Origin: a virus
Strand: one strand, 5' to 3'
DNA: 64,000 bases
Virus record (IMG/VR): IMGVR_UViG_3300008120_000057
Coordinates: 1 to 64,000 of that record
Part shown: piece after piece, positions 49,200-56,793 of the stretch
How positions within the stretch are numbered: position 1 is the first letter of the stretch
Layout: each line of letters starts with the position of its first letter
Notes under the pieces: generated by a model
What the model saw: the letters and a program-made list of their open reading frames with translations, nothing else
What the model was told of the DNA's origin: nothing
Database searches by the model: none
Translations under genes and position numbers: made by a program

Positions 49200-49354
49200 A
49201 TTGTTCTACACTCTGCTACTAACTTACTTTTTACAATTGTTAATCTTTTATTCCAAACATACTCTGCATCTCTACATTCTTTTTCTGTGGCATACTTTGA
49301 GTATTGGGTATAGTTGTCAGGAAACTGTAACCAAAATACTAAAATCCAAGTCAT
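49190..49354 (-). CDS. Small hypothetical protein, 54 aa
   Basis: ATG at 49354 overlaps the upstream TGA (ATGA). TWILVFWLQFPDNYTQYSKYATEKECRDAEYVWNKRLTIVKSKLVAECRTMAP: N-terminal hydrophobic start and two Cys spaced as in small phage proteins. Ends inside tRNA-Asp. Confidence 0.6.
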   Translation of the reverse strand: MTWILVFWLQFPDNYTQYSKYATEKECRDAEYVWNKRLTIVKSKLVAECRTMAP

Positions 49355-49815
49355 CTCACACCCAAATAATGTTTGTTTACATAGCTTTGTATTGCTTGAT
49401 GACTTACATTACTGATATGCACGCCTGGAGCAACATTACGCCTACCTGAACTATCAAAGTAATTTCTTGTTTCTATACCATAGACACCATAGTTAACCTG
49501 TGCTGTATGATATGCACCAATTGTAACAATAGAGTAGGGCTTATGTTTTACGTTTTTTAAAACATGTTTAATGCTTTCTGCACCCTTACTATACCCATAT
49601 AACTGATACTGTTTATTATTTCTATTAATAAACTTTACTGCTAAATGTGCTTGATTCCAACTATATGTCATTGCACATGCATTCTGCTTTTTTGCATATT
49701 GATTAAAGGCACGACTATCAAATAAATCATTGATACCTTTGAAACCAATAACGAACTTGTCACAGGCAAAACTGTTCTGTGTTACAAGTAATAAAATAAA
49801 AAATAATGTTCTCAT
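49351..49815 (-). CDS. Exported alpha/beta-hydrolase-like protein, 154 aa
   Basis: Signal peptide (RTLFFILLLVTQNSFA) then a small domain with LYGYSKGAESIKHVL, a nucleophile-elbow-like G-Y-S-K-G motif, and a possible Asp/His region at VGIETRNYFDS and NVAPGVHISNVSHQAI. Resembles a truncated lipase/esterase; similar small proteins occur in phages. Periplasmic; activity unproven. Confidence 0.65.
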   Translation of the reverse strand: MRTLFFILLLVTQNSFACDKFVIGFKGINDLFDSRAFNQYAKKQNACAMTYSWNQAHLAVKFINRNNKQYQLYGYSKGAESIKHVLKNVKHKPYSIVTIGAYHTAQVNYGVYGIETRNYFDSSGRRNVAPGVHISNVSHQAIQSYVNKHYLGVR

Positions 49816-49839
49816 ATTAGTTTTGTAGCCTATACTATA

Positions 49840-50365
49840 TGCCTAACTCAACAGCTTTACACGTGTTTACTGTTTATTGTTTCGGTTACATAACGCCTGC
49901 GCCAGCCTCTGTGCTTACAGGCTACAAAATTAATATGCTTAGGCCACGCTTTTCCACGGTCGCCCCCAAGCTGGAGTTGTTGCCCTGTCCGAACACTAAA
50001 GGACCTTTGCCGCGTAGTGTCCACGCTGCTATGTTGTCTGAAACACCGGAGACACCACATCGAAATGCAGAGTCTATGTTTCGCTAAAGGTGCCATAGCC
50101 ACCTGGACTTTATCGTATTACCAAACGCTACTTTCAGGAAAGTAGTAACCGGAATCTTGCTTCTTTGATTCGGCGAGCTGTCCTACTTCAAGCAGGCTCA
50201 CACTGGTCGCCCTGAGGTGAAGCACCTCAGTTACTCTAGATTAATATTAATGCTAACAAGGACAGGCCTATTACATGATACCGAAGGCATTACTGTATCA
50301 AACCCTTGCTAAACTCTTTTCAGAGACAGAACGCACATTTTCTGTTTTGTTTTTAATCTTCATTT
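49840..50365 (-). ncRNA. Large structured non-coding RNA (about 0.5 kb, RNA2)
   Basis: 589-base stretch between two genes with no plausible ORF but its own promoter at 50372. On the (-) strand many stable stems are visible: 50212-50230 (CTGAGGTG/CACCTCAG), 50128-50145 (CTACTTTC/GAAAGTAG), a nested GGCGA...TCGCC with CCTGC/GTAGG (50172-50211), a GCAT-TTCG-ATGT tetraloop near 50068, and the 17-nt element at 49974-49990 shared with RNA1. Size, ornate structure and tRNA neighbourhood resemble the ROOL/GOLLD class of phage RNAs, but membership is not shown. Confidence 0.65.
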
Positions 50366-50371
50366 GCCGCT

Positions 50372-50400
50372 AGTATAACAGCAAATCGATTTATTGTCAA
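50372..50400 (-). promoter_or_regulatory. Promoter of the large ncRNA
   Basis: -35 TTGACA at 50395-50400, 17-bp spacer beginning ATAAATCG, -10 TATACT at 50372-50377. Predicted start about 50364. Confidence 0.85.
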
Positions 50401-50404
50401 ACTT

Positions 50405-50481
50405 TGGTGCCTGCTCTTGGAATCGAACCAAGCACCCCCGCGTTATCAACACGGTGCTCTAACCGAATGAGCTAAGCAGGC
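50405..50481 (-). tRNA. tRNA-Ile(GAT)
   Basis: Acceptor GCCTGCT/AGCAGGC, loop TTGATAA, encoded CCA. Confidence 0.93.
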
Positions 50482-50485
50482 AAAC

Positions 50486-50561
50486 TGGCACACCCAACCG
50501 GATTCGAACCGGTGTATTCACCGTGAAAGGGTGATGTCCTAGGCCTCTAGACGATGGGTGC
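50486..50561 (-). tRNA. tRNA-Glu(TTC)
   Basis: Acceptor GCACCCA/TGGGTGT, loop CTTTCAC, encoded CCA. 4 nt from tRNA-Ile. Confidence 0.92.
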
Positions 50562-50595
50562 GTAAAACTGTTAAAGAACTAAAAATAATTCAGAC

Positions 50596-50624
50596 ATTTT
50601 ATCTCGTTTTGGATTTAATGTCAA
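50596..50624 (-). promoter_or_regulatory. Promoter of the Glu/Ile tRNA pair
   Basis: -35 TTGACA at 50619-50624, 17-bp spacer beginning TTAAATCC, -10 TAAAAT at 50596-50601. Confidence 0.75.
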
Positions 50625-50633
50625 GTTGTTGTT

Positions 50634-50709
50634 TGGTGGAGGTGACAGGGATCGAACCTGCGACCTACGGCTTGCAAAGCCGCCGCTCTCCCAACTGAGC
50701 TACACCCCC
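50634..50709 (-). tRNA. tRNA-Ala(TGC)
   Basis: Acceptor GGGGGTG/CACCTCC, loop TTTGCAA, encoded CCA. Confidence 0.92.
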
Positions 50710-50719
50710 AAATTAAATC

Positions 50720-50796
50720 TGGCCTGACCAGAGGGATTCGAACCCCCGACTTACTGCTTAGAAGGCAGTTACTCTATCCAACTGAGTTATGGTCAG
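50720..50796 (-). tRNA. tRNA-Arg(TCT)
   Basis: Acceptor CTGACCA/TGGTCAG, loop CTTCTAA, encoded CCA. Confidence 0.92.
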
Positions 50797-50805
50797 AAAG
50801 TAATG

Positions 50806-50834
50806 ATTGTACTATAACTGCGATTATTTGTCAA
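50806..50834 (-). promoter_or_regulatory. Promoter of the Arg/Ala tRNA pair
   Basis: -35 TTGACA at 50829-50834, 17-bp spacer with ATAATCG, -10 TACAAT at 50806-50811. Overlaps the stop of the SGNH-like gene. Confidence 0.75.
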
Positions 50835-51736
50835 GCCTGAAGAATTGTATATTTGTCAATTTTCATTTTATCAATTTGTTCCAATATTTTTGTTGCTAAA
50901 ATTGCATTAGTTTCAGCGGTTAAGTGTATTGGACTTACTCCCCAACGGTGTCGAGGATCCATATAAACAAATTGATCGTCAAGTTCTACTACTGGTAAAT
51001 CGCTTCCATGCTTTCTTTTAAAATGCTGAACCATAACATCTAACCAACGTAATACATAAGGTCCATTTTTAGGATCATTCATGAATCTGTAGTTGTGATA
51101 GAATGGTATGTTTTCTTTTAGATTTATTGTGTACGGAACAATTTTTTGCTTGCTAATGTAACACTTTGATGCTAGTTTTGTTTTGACTAAAATAATTCTG
51201 TCCTGAAACAGTTGTTTCATCTGTACAGCAAAATCAACTAACAACTCCTTTGTTCTACCCATTACTTCTTCGGTATCAAAATCAAAATAACATTGTGTTT
51301 TACTAATAATATCTTTGTTTACCCAATCCACATCTAACAATTTGTGAAACTGGGGAACCAAACTAAAACATTCATTTTTAGTAATAAACCTTGTGTAAAG
51401 TTCATTGCTAAAATTGATCACCATAATGTCTGTAGAAACTACATTTTCTTTTAGAAATTTATAGTAAGGAAATTTTGTTAATTCAACATAAGCCTGATCA
51501 TACAAAAAACTTTCATGAGGATGCTCAGGGTATTGCTCTTTCATATAGGTAAACATACGCTCAGCCATACTACTAGGCTGAGCGTACAGTGACATTAAAC
51601 TTGTACCATGTGGAGGATACTTGTTTATTAAAACATTCCCACCTGCTAGGTCATATCTTCTAATTACACTTGGACTATGTAATGAATCCCATAAATCACA
51701 TGCACCAAAGTGAAAAATTCTAGGTCTTAAAATCAT
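50831..51736 (-). CDS. SGNH/DUF6270-like protein, 301 aa
   Basis: Starts RPRIFHFGACDLWDSLHSP, the position of the SGNH nucleophile region with Ala-Cys instead of Ser, then FSNELYTRF and a C-terminal DPRHRWGVSPIHLTAETNAILATKI, a catalytic D..H-like end. This resembles DUF6270-type proteins found next to glycan genes. Overlaps the HNH gene by 4 nt. Enzymatic activity uncertain because the usual Ser is absent. Confidence 0.6.
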   Translation of the reverse strand: MILRPRIFHFGACDLWDSLHSPSVIRRYDLAGGNVLINKYPPHGTSLMSLYAQPSSMAERMFTYMKEQYPEHPHESFLYDQAYVELTKFPYYKFLKENVVSTDIMVINFSNELYTRFITKNECFSLVPQFHKLLDVDWVNKDIISKTQCYFDFDTEEVMGRTKELLVDFAVQMKQLFQDRIILVKTKLASKCYISKQKIVPYTINLKENIPFYHNYRFMNDPKNGPYVLRWLDVMVQHFKRKHGSDLPVVELDDQFVYMDPRHRWGVSPIHLTAETNAILATKILEQIDKMKIDKYTILQA

Positions 51737-52290
51737 GTAAGAATTCTACTATGTTTCGGAACCCCGCTTAATAAGTATTCCATTTGATCCGCAAGAATGT
51801 TTCTATTTTGCAAAATCATACTTTCAAAGTGATTAGGTTCATAAGGCACATAAAGTAGTTCCATTCTTGCTTCTTTAAGTGTCTTATTATCTTTTTTGTT
51901 ATTACACGAAACACATGCAGTAACAACATTCATCCATGTATTTACTCCACCTCTACTTTTGGGTAGGATGTGATCTCGGCTTAAATGATTACTGTTAGAG
52001 AAATGCCCTCCGCAGTATGCACATACATGACGGTCACGTCCAAACAATGTTTTGTTTGTCAATGCAACTTTGCCGTGTTTAGCCGGATCGAACCCATGTC
52101 CTTTGATTGCAATGATACTAGGAGTTTCAATGTAACTCAAACGTCCGTCATTCTGAATTCCACCATGAAACTTTGCAACAACTTCACCTAGCGACCATGC
52201 AACCATATCTTTTGCAAAATATGTGATTGCATTTTCGTGCGAAATCCATTGTCTAGGGATTCCGCCGATGTCCAACGCTAGTACCGACAT
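51733..52290 (-). CDS. HNH endonuclease, 185 aa
   Basis: Zn-type HNH core: CAYCGGHFSNSNHLSRDHILPKSRGGVNTWMNVVTACVSCNNKKDNKTL (two CxxC, DHI and N). N-terminal extension of about 85 residues (VLALDIGGIPRQWISHENAITYFAKDMVAW). This arrangement is widespread in bacterial and phage stand-alone HNH proteins. Expressed from a promoter at 52546 after a 250-nt leader. Confidence 0.85.
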   Translation of the reverse strand: MSVLALDIGGIPRQWISHENAITYFAKDMVAWSLGEVVAKFHGGIQNDGRLSYIETPSIIAIKGHGFDPAKHGKVALTNKTLFGRDRHVCAYCGGHFSNSNHLSRDHILPKSRGGVNTWMNVVTACVSCNNKKDNKTLKEARMELLYVPYEPNHFESMILQNRNILADQMEYLLSGVPKHSRILT

Positions 52291-52540
52291 GATTTTCTCC
52301 TTAAAAGTTAAATGTATTTAGACACTTTCAAATATAGTACTCATCCTCTTACATTCGGAGTGTAATGATGTTTCCTCTATGTCAAAAAGTGTATGGTAAA
52401 GCAAACTGATCCTATGTCATCGGTCATAGGGTTACACATGTTCATCAATTTGCTTTATCATTCCCGTTTTACTCTGCTGTTACCGCCAGCACTTTCATCA
52501 GGGCGCTGCTGAGACCTCGTTTCTCTCACACCTAAACGTG
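52291..52540 (-). ncRNA. Structured leader or RNA upstream of the HNH gene (RNA4)
   Basis: No ORF. Strong stems on the (-) strand: GATAAAGCAAATTGAT/ATCAGTTTGCTTTACC enclosing CCTATG...CATAGG, and CAGCAGCGCC...GGCGGTAACAGC. AAGGAGAAAATC near the end is the HNH ribosome site. Either a long structured 5' leader or a separate RNA. Confidence 0.45.
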
Positions 52541-52690
52541 TTAAGATTCTAACACGGTATTGTCTTTATTGTCAACCTTTTCGCTAAAACCATAGAATTC
52601 TCTAATCCTTTCAAACTTTTCAGTTATCAATTTGTTAAGTTGTTCTTCTGATAATATATGGTTGTCAATATTATCTTTTTGATAATTCAT
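52541..52690 (-). CDS. Small hypothetical protein, 49 aa
   Basis: ATG at 52690 with GGAG upstream: NYQKDNIDNHILSEEQLNKLITEKFERIREFYGFSEKVDNKDNTVLES. Acidic/helical. The terminator at 52708 separates it from the upstream gene. The promoter for the HNH leader lies inside its 3' end. Confidence 0.5.
   Translation of the reverse strand: MNYQKDNIDNHILSEEQLNKLITEKFERIREFYGFSEKVDNKDNTVLES
52546..52575 (-). promoter_or_regulatory. Promoter of the HNH leader
   Basis: -35 TTGACA at 52570-52575, spacer ATAAAGACAATACCGTGT (18 bp), -10 TAGAAT at 52546-52551. Confidence 0.6.
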
Positions 52691-52707
52691 TTTTTTCTCC
52701 ATATAAC

Positions 52708-52741
52708 AAAAAACCCTGGGACTTTTTCAGTACCAGGGTTT
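52708..52741 (-). terminator. Rho-independent terminator
   Basis: ACCCTGG...CCAGGGTTTTTTG hairpin with T tract on the (-) strand, after the 42-aa peptide gene. Confidence 0.8.
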
Positions 52742-52762
52742 AGATAATCTTACTATGAAACT

Positions 52763-52891
52763 TTACTTACCTAAACCCCCCAAGCCCTCAATAATATTGC
52801 GATCACTTGTTAAGGCATAAAACCCTACAGGTGACCAAACCATTAGTGTTGGCTGATTAAAGGATATATGTTTACAAGTTAAGTTTCTCAT
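52763..52891 (-). CDS. Monocistronic small peptide, 42 aa
   Basis: ATG at 52891 encodes 42 residues ending ALTSDRNIIEGLGGLGK. It has its own promoter (52920-52948) and a terminator directly downstream, the same one-gene architecture as pqqA. The Gly-rich end and short length recall secreted or modified peptides, but no family is recognised. AGGA lies 13 nt upstream. Confidence 0.5.
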   Translation of the reverse strand: MRNLTCKHISFNQPTLMVWSPVGFYALTSDRNIIEGLGGLGK

Positions 52892-52919
52892 AGTAAATCT
52901 ATTTAGTCCTGATGATAAT

Positions 52920-52948
52920 ATTGTACTATTTATCGCATTAAAATGCAA
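52920..52948 (-). promoter_or_regulatory. Promoter of the 42-aa peptide gene
   Basis: -35 TTGCAT at 52943-52948, 17-bp spacer, -10 TACAAT at 52920-52925. Confidence 0.6.
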
Positions 52949-52963
52949 GTTTTCATTTGCCCA

Positions 52964-53152
52964 TTAATTCTTTTTAAAACTAGAACACATCATCTCAAAA
53001 TCCTGTTGTCTGGACTGGATTTGACTATATGACGCTTTTGGGTTTCGTTCTCTGTACGAAGTTTTTTCTTTTTCAATACATTCGTTGTATGGATCGGAGC
53101 ATCCCGCCAATGACATTAAAATTAACAATCCAATTAATATTGCTTGTAACAT
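52964..53152 (-). CDS. Small lipoprotein, 62 aa
   Basis: Signal peptide with lipobox LAGC (Cys18), then SDPYNECIEKEKTSYRERNPKASYSQIQSRQQDFEMMCSSFKKN with two further Cys. Probably anchored in the inner or outer membrane. GGAGAAATT precedes the start. Confidence 0.75.
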   Translation of the reverse strand: MLQAILIGLLILMSLAGCSDPYNECIEKEKTSYRERNPKASYSQIQSRQQDFEMMCSSFKKN

Positions 53153-53160
53153 AATTTCTC

Positions 53161-53415
53161 CTACTCAATTACCCATGGCCTAAAAGTTGTGTCTATTTTA
53201 ATAGGCTTTTTGGGCTTCTCATGATTATTTATGACAACAACTTCGGGAATTTCATTGTTATAAAGTACAGAAAAACCAGTAAACTGATTGTCCTTAATGT
53301 TTGCTGTTATTTTCTGTACAGTTTTGCCAGTTTTATCTTCTACGTATTGTTTTAATATACCTTCAACTAGTTCCTTTGTGAGGGTGGAAGTACTCTCAAT
53401 GACTATATCATCCAT
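53161..53415 (-). CDS. Hypothetical protein, 84 aa
   Basis: IVIESTSTLTKELVEGILKQYVEDKTGKTVQKITANIKDNQFTGFSVLYNN: alpha-beta mix, ends PIKIDTTFRPWVIE. Common phage-type small protein. GGAGAAATAT precedes the start. Confidence 0.65.
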   Translation of the reverse strand: MDDIVIESTSTLTKELVEGILKQYVEDKTGKTVQKITANIKDNQFTGFSVLYNNEIPEVVVINNHEKPKKPIKIDTTFRPWVIE

Positions 53416-53439
53416 ATATTTCTCCGTTATTAAGTGTAC

Positions 53440-53625
53440 TTATTCGCTAGAAATTTTGCCCCAATTAAATTTCAACCACAGTCTTTCATGTATGTAATGT
53501 GCTATGGTCATAAAGATGTTTATAACTATTGCTCCACTTAGTCCTGTCCATATTGCAGTAACCAATGTAGCTACGATTCTCCAAGTTATTGCTCTAATGA
53601 TTGTTCTTTTGTGTGTTTCTGTCAT
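53440..53625 (-). CDS. DUF2061-family membrane protein, 61 aa
   Basis: HKRTIIRAITWRIVATLVTAIWTGLSGAIVINIFMTIAHYIHERLWLKFNWG matches the DUF2061 pattern (RxxxKAxTWRxxAtxxT...HERxW). Two membrane helices. Often near sulfur or redox genes in bacteria; role unknown. Confidence 0.85.
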   Translation of the reverse strand: MTETHKRTIIRAITWRIVATLVTAIWTGLSGAIVINIFMTIAHYIHERLWLKFNWGKISSE

Positions 53626-53631
53626 TGTATC

Positions 53632-53658
53632 TCCAAAATAAAAGCCCCTTTCGGGGCT
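53632..53658 (-). terminator. Terminator after AhpD
   Basis: AGCCCC-GAAA-GGGGCT hairpin followed by TTTTATTTT on the (-) strand, after the AhpD-like gene. Confidence 0.85.
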
Positions 53659-53661
53659 ATG

Positions 53662-54180
53662 TTAATTACTCAATAACCTTGCTACAGAGGTCATAACCGC
53701 TGCTATTCGCCCTATATCTCGTAATTGTTCTACTGTATATCCTTCTTTTTTAAGTGTTTCATAATGTGCCTTAACACAAAAATGACACTTACCTACTATA
53801 CTTGCTGCAAGACTATATGCCTCAAATCTTGCTTTGGTTGTACCACCATGCGTTGCAATCGCATTCATACGCAACTGTGCTGGCAAACCTTTTAATTGTT
53901 CATCATCTGCCATTTCAACATATGGATACCATACATTGTTTTGTGCCATAATACTAGCTGCTGTTAGTGCTGCATCAGCCTCTTTACGATCACTTAATTG
54001 GCTGTGAACCCATGTCCAAAATTTTGAATTGCCAGTTGCAAATGCTGCTGCAAGTGCCACTGCCTCTGCTTCTTCAACTGGTAACGTACTACGTTTAATT
54101 ACTGCATCTATGTTTAGTTTTGTATCCTTAGCGTATTCAGGAATACTTTGTTCTTTTAATGCGTCTACCCATGCTGTCAT
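53662..54180 (-). CDS. Alkyl hydroperoxide reductase AhpD-like
   Basis: 172 aa. The redox motif is CHFCVKAHYETLKKEGY (Cys-x-x-Cys with a conserved His), near residue 131. Whole-length alpha-helical AhpD fold. AhpD recycles AhpC in some bacteria. Overlaps the SGNH gene by 4 nt and lies in the same unit as AhpC, so the pair probably detoxifies peroxide together. Confidence 0.88.
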   Translation of the reverse strand: MTAWVDALKEQSIPEYAKDTKLNIDAVIKRSTLPVEEAEAVALAAAFATGNSKFWTWVHSQLSDRKEADAALTAASIMAQNNVWYPYVEMADDEQLKGLPAQLRMNAIATHGGTTKARFEAYSLAASIVGKCHFCVKAHYETLKKEGYTVEQLRDIGRIAAVMTSVARLLSN

Positions 54181-54572
54181 TTTGTTAAAACTCCTAGTTG
54201 TCTATATCCTTTATATGTAGGATGGACCTTATCGGGAGATAGTTCAGGAATAATAATAAAAGTATCACCAAAATGTCTAGCAATTTTTTTAACCAACTCT
54301 TGTTTCTCTGGTTTAATTGCAGGTACTATCCAAAATACTTGATCTGAATTAACATGAGTTCTTAATGCGACCAATTCTATTTCAGTGTTTAAGTTTTTAA
54401 AATCATTACTCCCTAAACTAATAATTGTAGTTTTGGCAGGCTTGATTTTTTTAACATATGCATCATTCCAGTCTTTGCTATTGATACCACTCTGAGCATA
54501 AGCCACGCACTCAGTACGTACTTGGCTTATACCCTTTGCTATGCTATCTCCTAAGATAAGGCACTCTATCAT
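54177..54572 (-). CDS. Small SGNH/GDSL-type hydrolase, 131 aa
   Basis: Compact SGNH fold: LILGDSIAKGI (Ser block I), IISLGSNDFK (block III, GxND), and the C-terminal PDKVHPTYKGYRQLG with Asp-x-x-His (block V). Probably acts as an esterase; target unknown. Sits between ahpC and ahpD as an overlapping gene, which is unusual. Confidence 0.82.
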   Translation of the reverse strand: MIECLILGDSIAKGISQVRTECVAYAQSGINSKDWNDAYVKKIKPAKTTIISLGSNDFKNLNTEIELVALRTHVNSDQVFWIVPAIKPEKQELVKKIARHFGDTFIIIPELSPDKVHPTYKGYRQLGVLTK

Positions 54573-55105
54573 TATAGTGTCTCGCCACCAACTGAACGGT
54601 TACATGCACATAATTCACCTGTTTGTAGTGCATCTAGTACACGCAATGTTTCTTCTGGGCTACGACCAACATTTAGGTTATTAACAGTAACGTGTTGGAT
54701 TACATTGTCTGGATCAACAATAAATGTTGCACGGAGTGCTGCACCTGCAGGGGCGTAGAAAATGCCAAGCTGATTGATTAAGCTTAGTTCACCGCGCTGT
54801 GTATCTGCAAATTGTACATGTGTAATTTTTGCTAGATCAGGGTGTGCTTTCTGCCATGCTAATTTGCAGAATTCATTGTCTGTTGAACCAGTCAATAATA
54901 CTGCATCACGGTCTTTGAAATCATTTGCCAACTTATCGTATGCTACGATTTCTGTTGGGCAAACAAATGTGAAATCTTTTGGGTAGTAAACGATAACTTT
55001 CCATTTACCTTCAAAACTTGTGTCGGTAATGTCAAAAAACTGATCACTACCTGGGTTGACGCCGGTTACGGCAAATTTTTCAATGGTATCACCAACTGTT
55101 TTCAT
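54572..55105 (-). CDS. ahpC: Peroxiredoxin AhpC
   Basis: 177 aa typical 2-Cys peroxiredoxin: peroxidatic Cys in YYPKDFTFVCPTEIVAY and resolving Cys in LQTGELCACNRSV near the C-terminus. Reduces alkyl hydroperoxides and H2O2. Overlaps the SGNH gene by 1 nt. Its promoter is probably the A+T-rich region to about 55170, which has TATAAT-like sites without a clear -35. Confidence 0.93.
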   Translation of the reverse strand: MKTVGDTIEKFAVTGVNPGSDQFFDITDTSFEGKWKVIVYYPKDFTFVCPTEIVAYDKLANDFKDRDAVLLTGSTDNEFCKLAWQKAHPDLAKITHVQFADTQRGELSLINQLGIFYAPAGAALRATFIVDPDNVIQHVTVNNLNVGRSPEETLRVLDALQTGELCACNRSVGGETL

Positions 55106-55212
55106 TTGTGTCTCCTTATGTGTGAATGAAATTATAATAAGCTATCTATTATAATCTAGTTATTTAGCTTTTTTAAATAGTTTGGGTAAATACTTTTCGA
55201 TTAAATACATAG

Positions 55213-56793
55213 ATGAGTGGATTAGCGTTTAACCCAAATGCATATGATATCGTGTTTTTAAGCTACGATGAACCAAACGCCGACGAAAACTATCAGCATT
55301 TACTCTCAATAAAACCCAAAGCAAAACGTGTGCATTGTGTCAAGGGTAGTGACGCAGCGCATAAAGCCTGTGCGGAGTTAGCTACTACAGATAGAGTTGT
55401 AATTGTAGACGGTGATAACAAAGTTCTACCATCATTATTCAAACGTAATGTTTGGATAAAGCAAGGATATTTTGACTGGGATGATAAAGTTTTTAGCTAT
55501 AGTAGTCTAAACTCAATCAATGGCACAAGTTATGGAAACGGTGGCGTTAAGTGTTGGCCCGTGGAAAAAATTTTGGCTATGCGAACTCACGAAATCAGTG
55601 AGGATGAAAATGTAAGTGTAGATTTTGATTTTGATAGTTATCTACAATTGAACACTATCGGCAGTCATACTGTCGTTAATAGTAATCCATTACAAGCATG
55701 GCGTGCAGGATTCCGTGATGCAGTGAAGTTATTCATGAGTGGCAATGGTACGTTTGATGACGTAGATTGGCGCAATATGGATAGATTGTATAGTTGGATG
55801 CATATAGGTGCTGATGTTGAGAATGGATTATGGGCATGTTATGGTGCAAGATTAGGATGCTATTTGATACAGCGTGGTTATGACCATCATGAATTGTGCG
55901 ATTTTGATAGATTAAATGATACATTTAAAATGTATTACGCAGCATCACACAATAACTTAGAAAAGGCATGCAATAATTTATCTATATTGCTTAATCATAG
56001 ATATGTAGGTAAGGTGTTCAGTCCTGAACAAAGTATTGAATACAAAGAAAATATTAAACCACCTGTTCGTAGTCCTGAACATTTTGTAGCAGGGAATAAA
56101 GATCCTGAGTATGACATAGTTTTTATAAGTTATGATGAATCAAATGCTGATGAGAATTATGAAAAATTATTATGTAGGTTTCCTAGAGCAAAAAGAGTAC
56201 ATGGAGTAAAAGGTATACACAATGCACACAAAGAGGCTGCATTGTTATGTTCTACTGATTACTTTTGGGTAGTAGATGCAGACGCAGAGATAGTAGATAG
56301 TTTTAATTTTGATTATGTTGTACCTTTCTTTGACTTAGCAAGAGTTAGAGTATGGCGTTGTAAGAATCCTATCAATGATCTTGTATATGGATACGGTGGT
56401 GTTAAGTTGTTACCTAGATGTTTAGTAAATAAAATGGATGTTAACACTACTGATATGACAAGTAGCATAAGCAAACATTATGAACCAGTGCAAGAGTTAA
56501 GCAACATCACAAAATTTAACACTGATCCATTTACTACATGGCGCAGTGCATTTAGAGAATGTGTTAAGTTAAGTAGTCAAACTATTCAAGGGCAGGTATC
56601 ACAAGAAACATTAGAAAGATTAGACATTTGGTGCAGTGTAGGTATAGATAAAGAATATGGCAAGTATGCTATTCAAGGTGCCAAACAAGGTAGAGAATAC
56701 GGTTTAGAAAACAAAAATAATAATGAAGCATTAAGAAAGATTAATGATTATAGTTGGTTAAAAGAATTATATGAAAGAACAGTTAGCGTTTAG
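55213..56793 (+). CDS. Duplicated glycosyltransferase-like protein, 526 aa
   Basis: Two tandem copies of a roughly 280-aa domain: YDIVFLSYDEPNADENY (residue 11) and YDIVFISYDESNADENY (about residue 300). Each has KRVHxVKG and a DxD-like VVDADAE or VDGDN that resembles the metal motif of GT-A glycosyltransferases, then GYGGVKLLP and an Arg-rich AWR segment. No confident family; glycosyltransferase is inferred. First gene of the radical SAM operon, overlapping the next by 23 nt. Confidence 0.65.
   Translation: MSGLAFNPNAYDIVFLSYDEPNADENYQHLLSIKPKAKRVHCVKGSDAAHKACAELATTDRVVIVDGDNKVLPSLFKRNVWIKQGYFDWDDKVFSYSSLNSINGTSYGNGGVKCWPVEKILAMRTHEISEDENVSVDFDFDSYLQLNTIGSHTVVNSNPLQAWRAGFRDAVKLFMSGNGTFDDVDWRNMDRLYSWMHIGADVENGLWACYGARLGCYLIQRGYDHHELCDFDRLNDTFKMYYAASHNNLEKACNNLSILLNHRYVGKVFSPEQSIEYKENIKPPVRSPEHFVAGNKDPEYDIVFISYDESNADENYEKLLCRFPRAKRVHGVKGIHNAHKEAALLCSTDYFWVVDADAEIVDSFNFDYVVPFFDLARVRVWRCKNPINDLVYGYGGVKLLPRCLVNKMDVNTTDMTSSISKHYEPVQELSNITKFNTDPFTTWRSAFRECVKLSSQTIQGQVSQETLERLDIWCSVGIDKEYGKYAIQGAKQGREYGLENKNNNEALRKINDYSWLKELYERTVSV

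Noticed and set aside
52400-52540. Hammerhead ribozyme (CTGATGA and GAAA present)
   Set aside because: The two core elements cannot be joined by stems of proper length; the segment between GAAA and GTC is too short for stem III.
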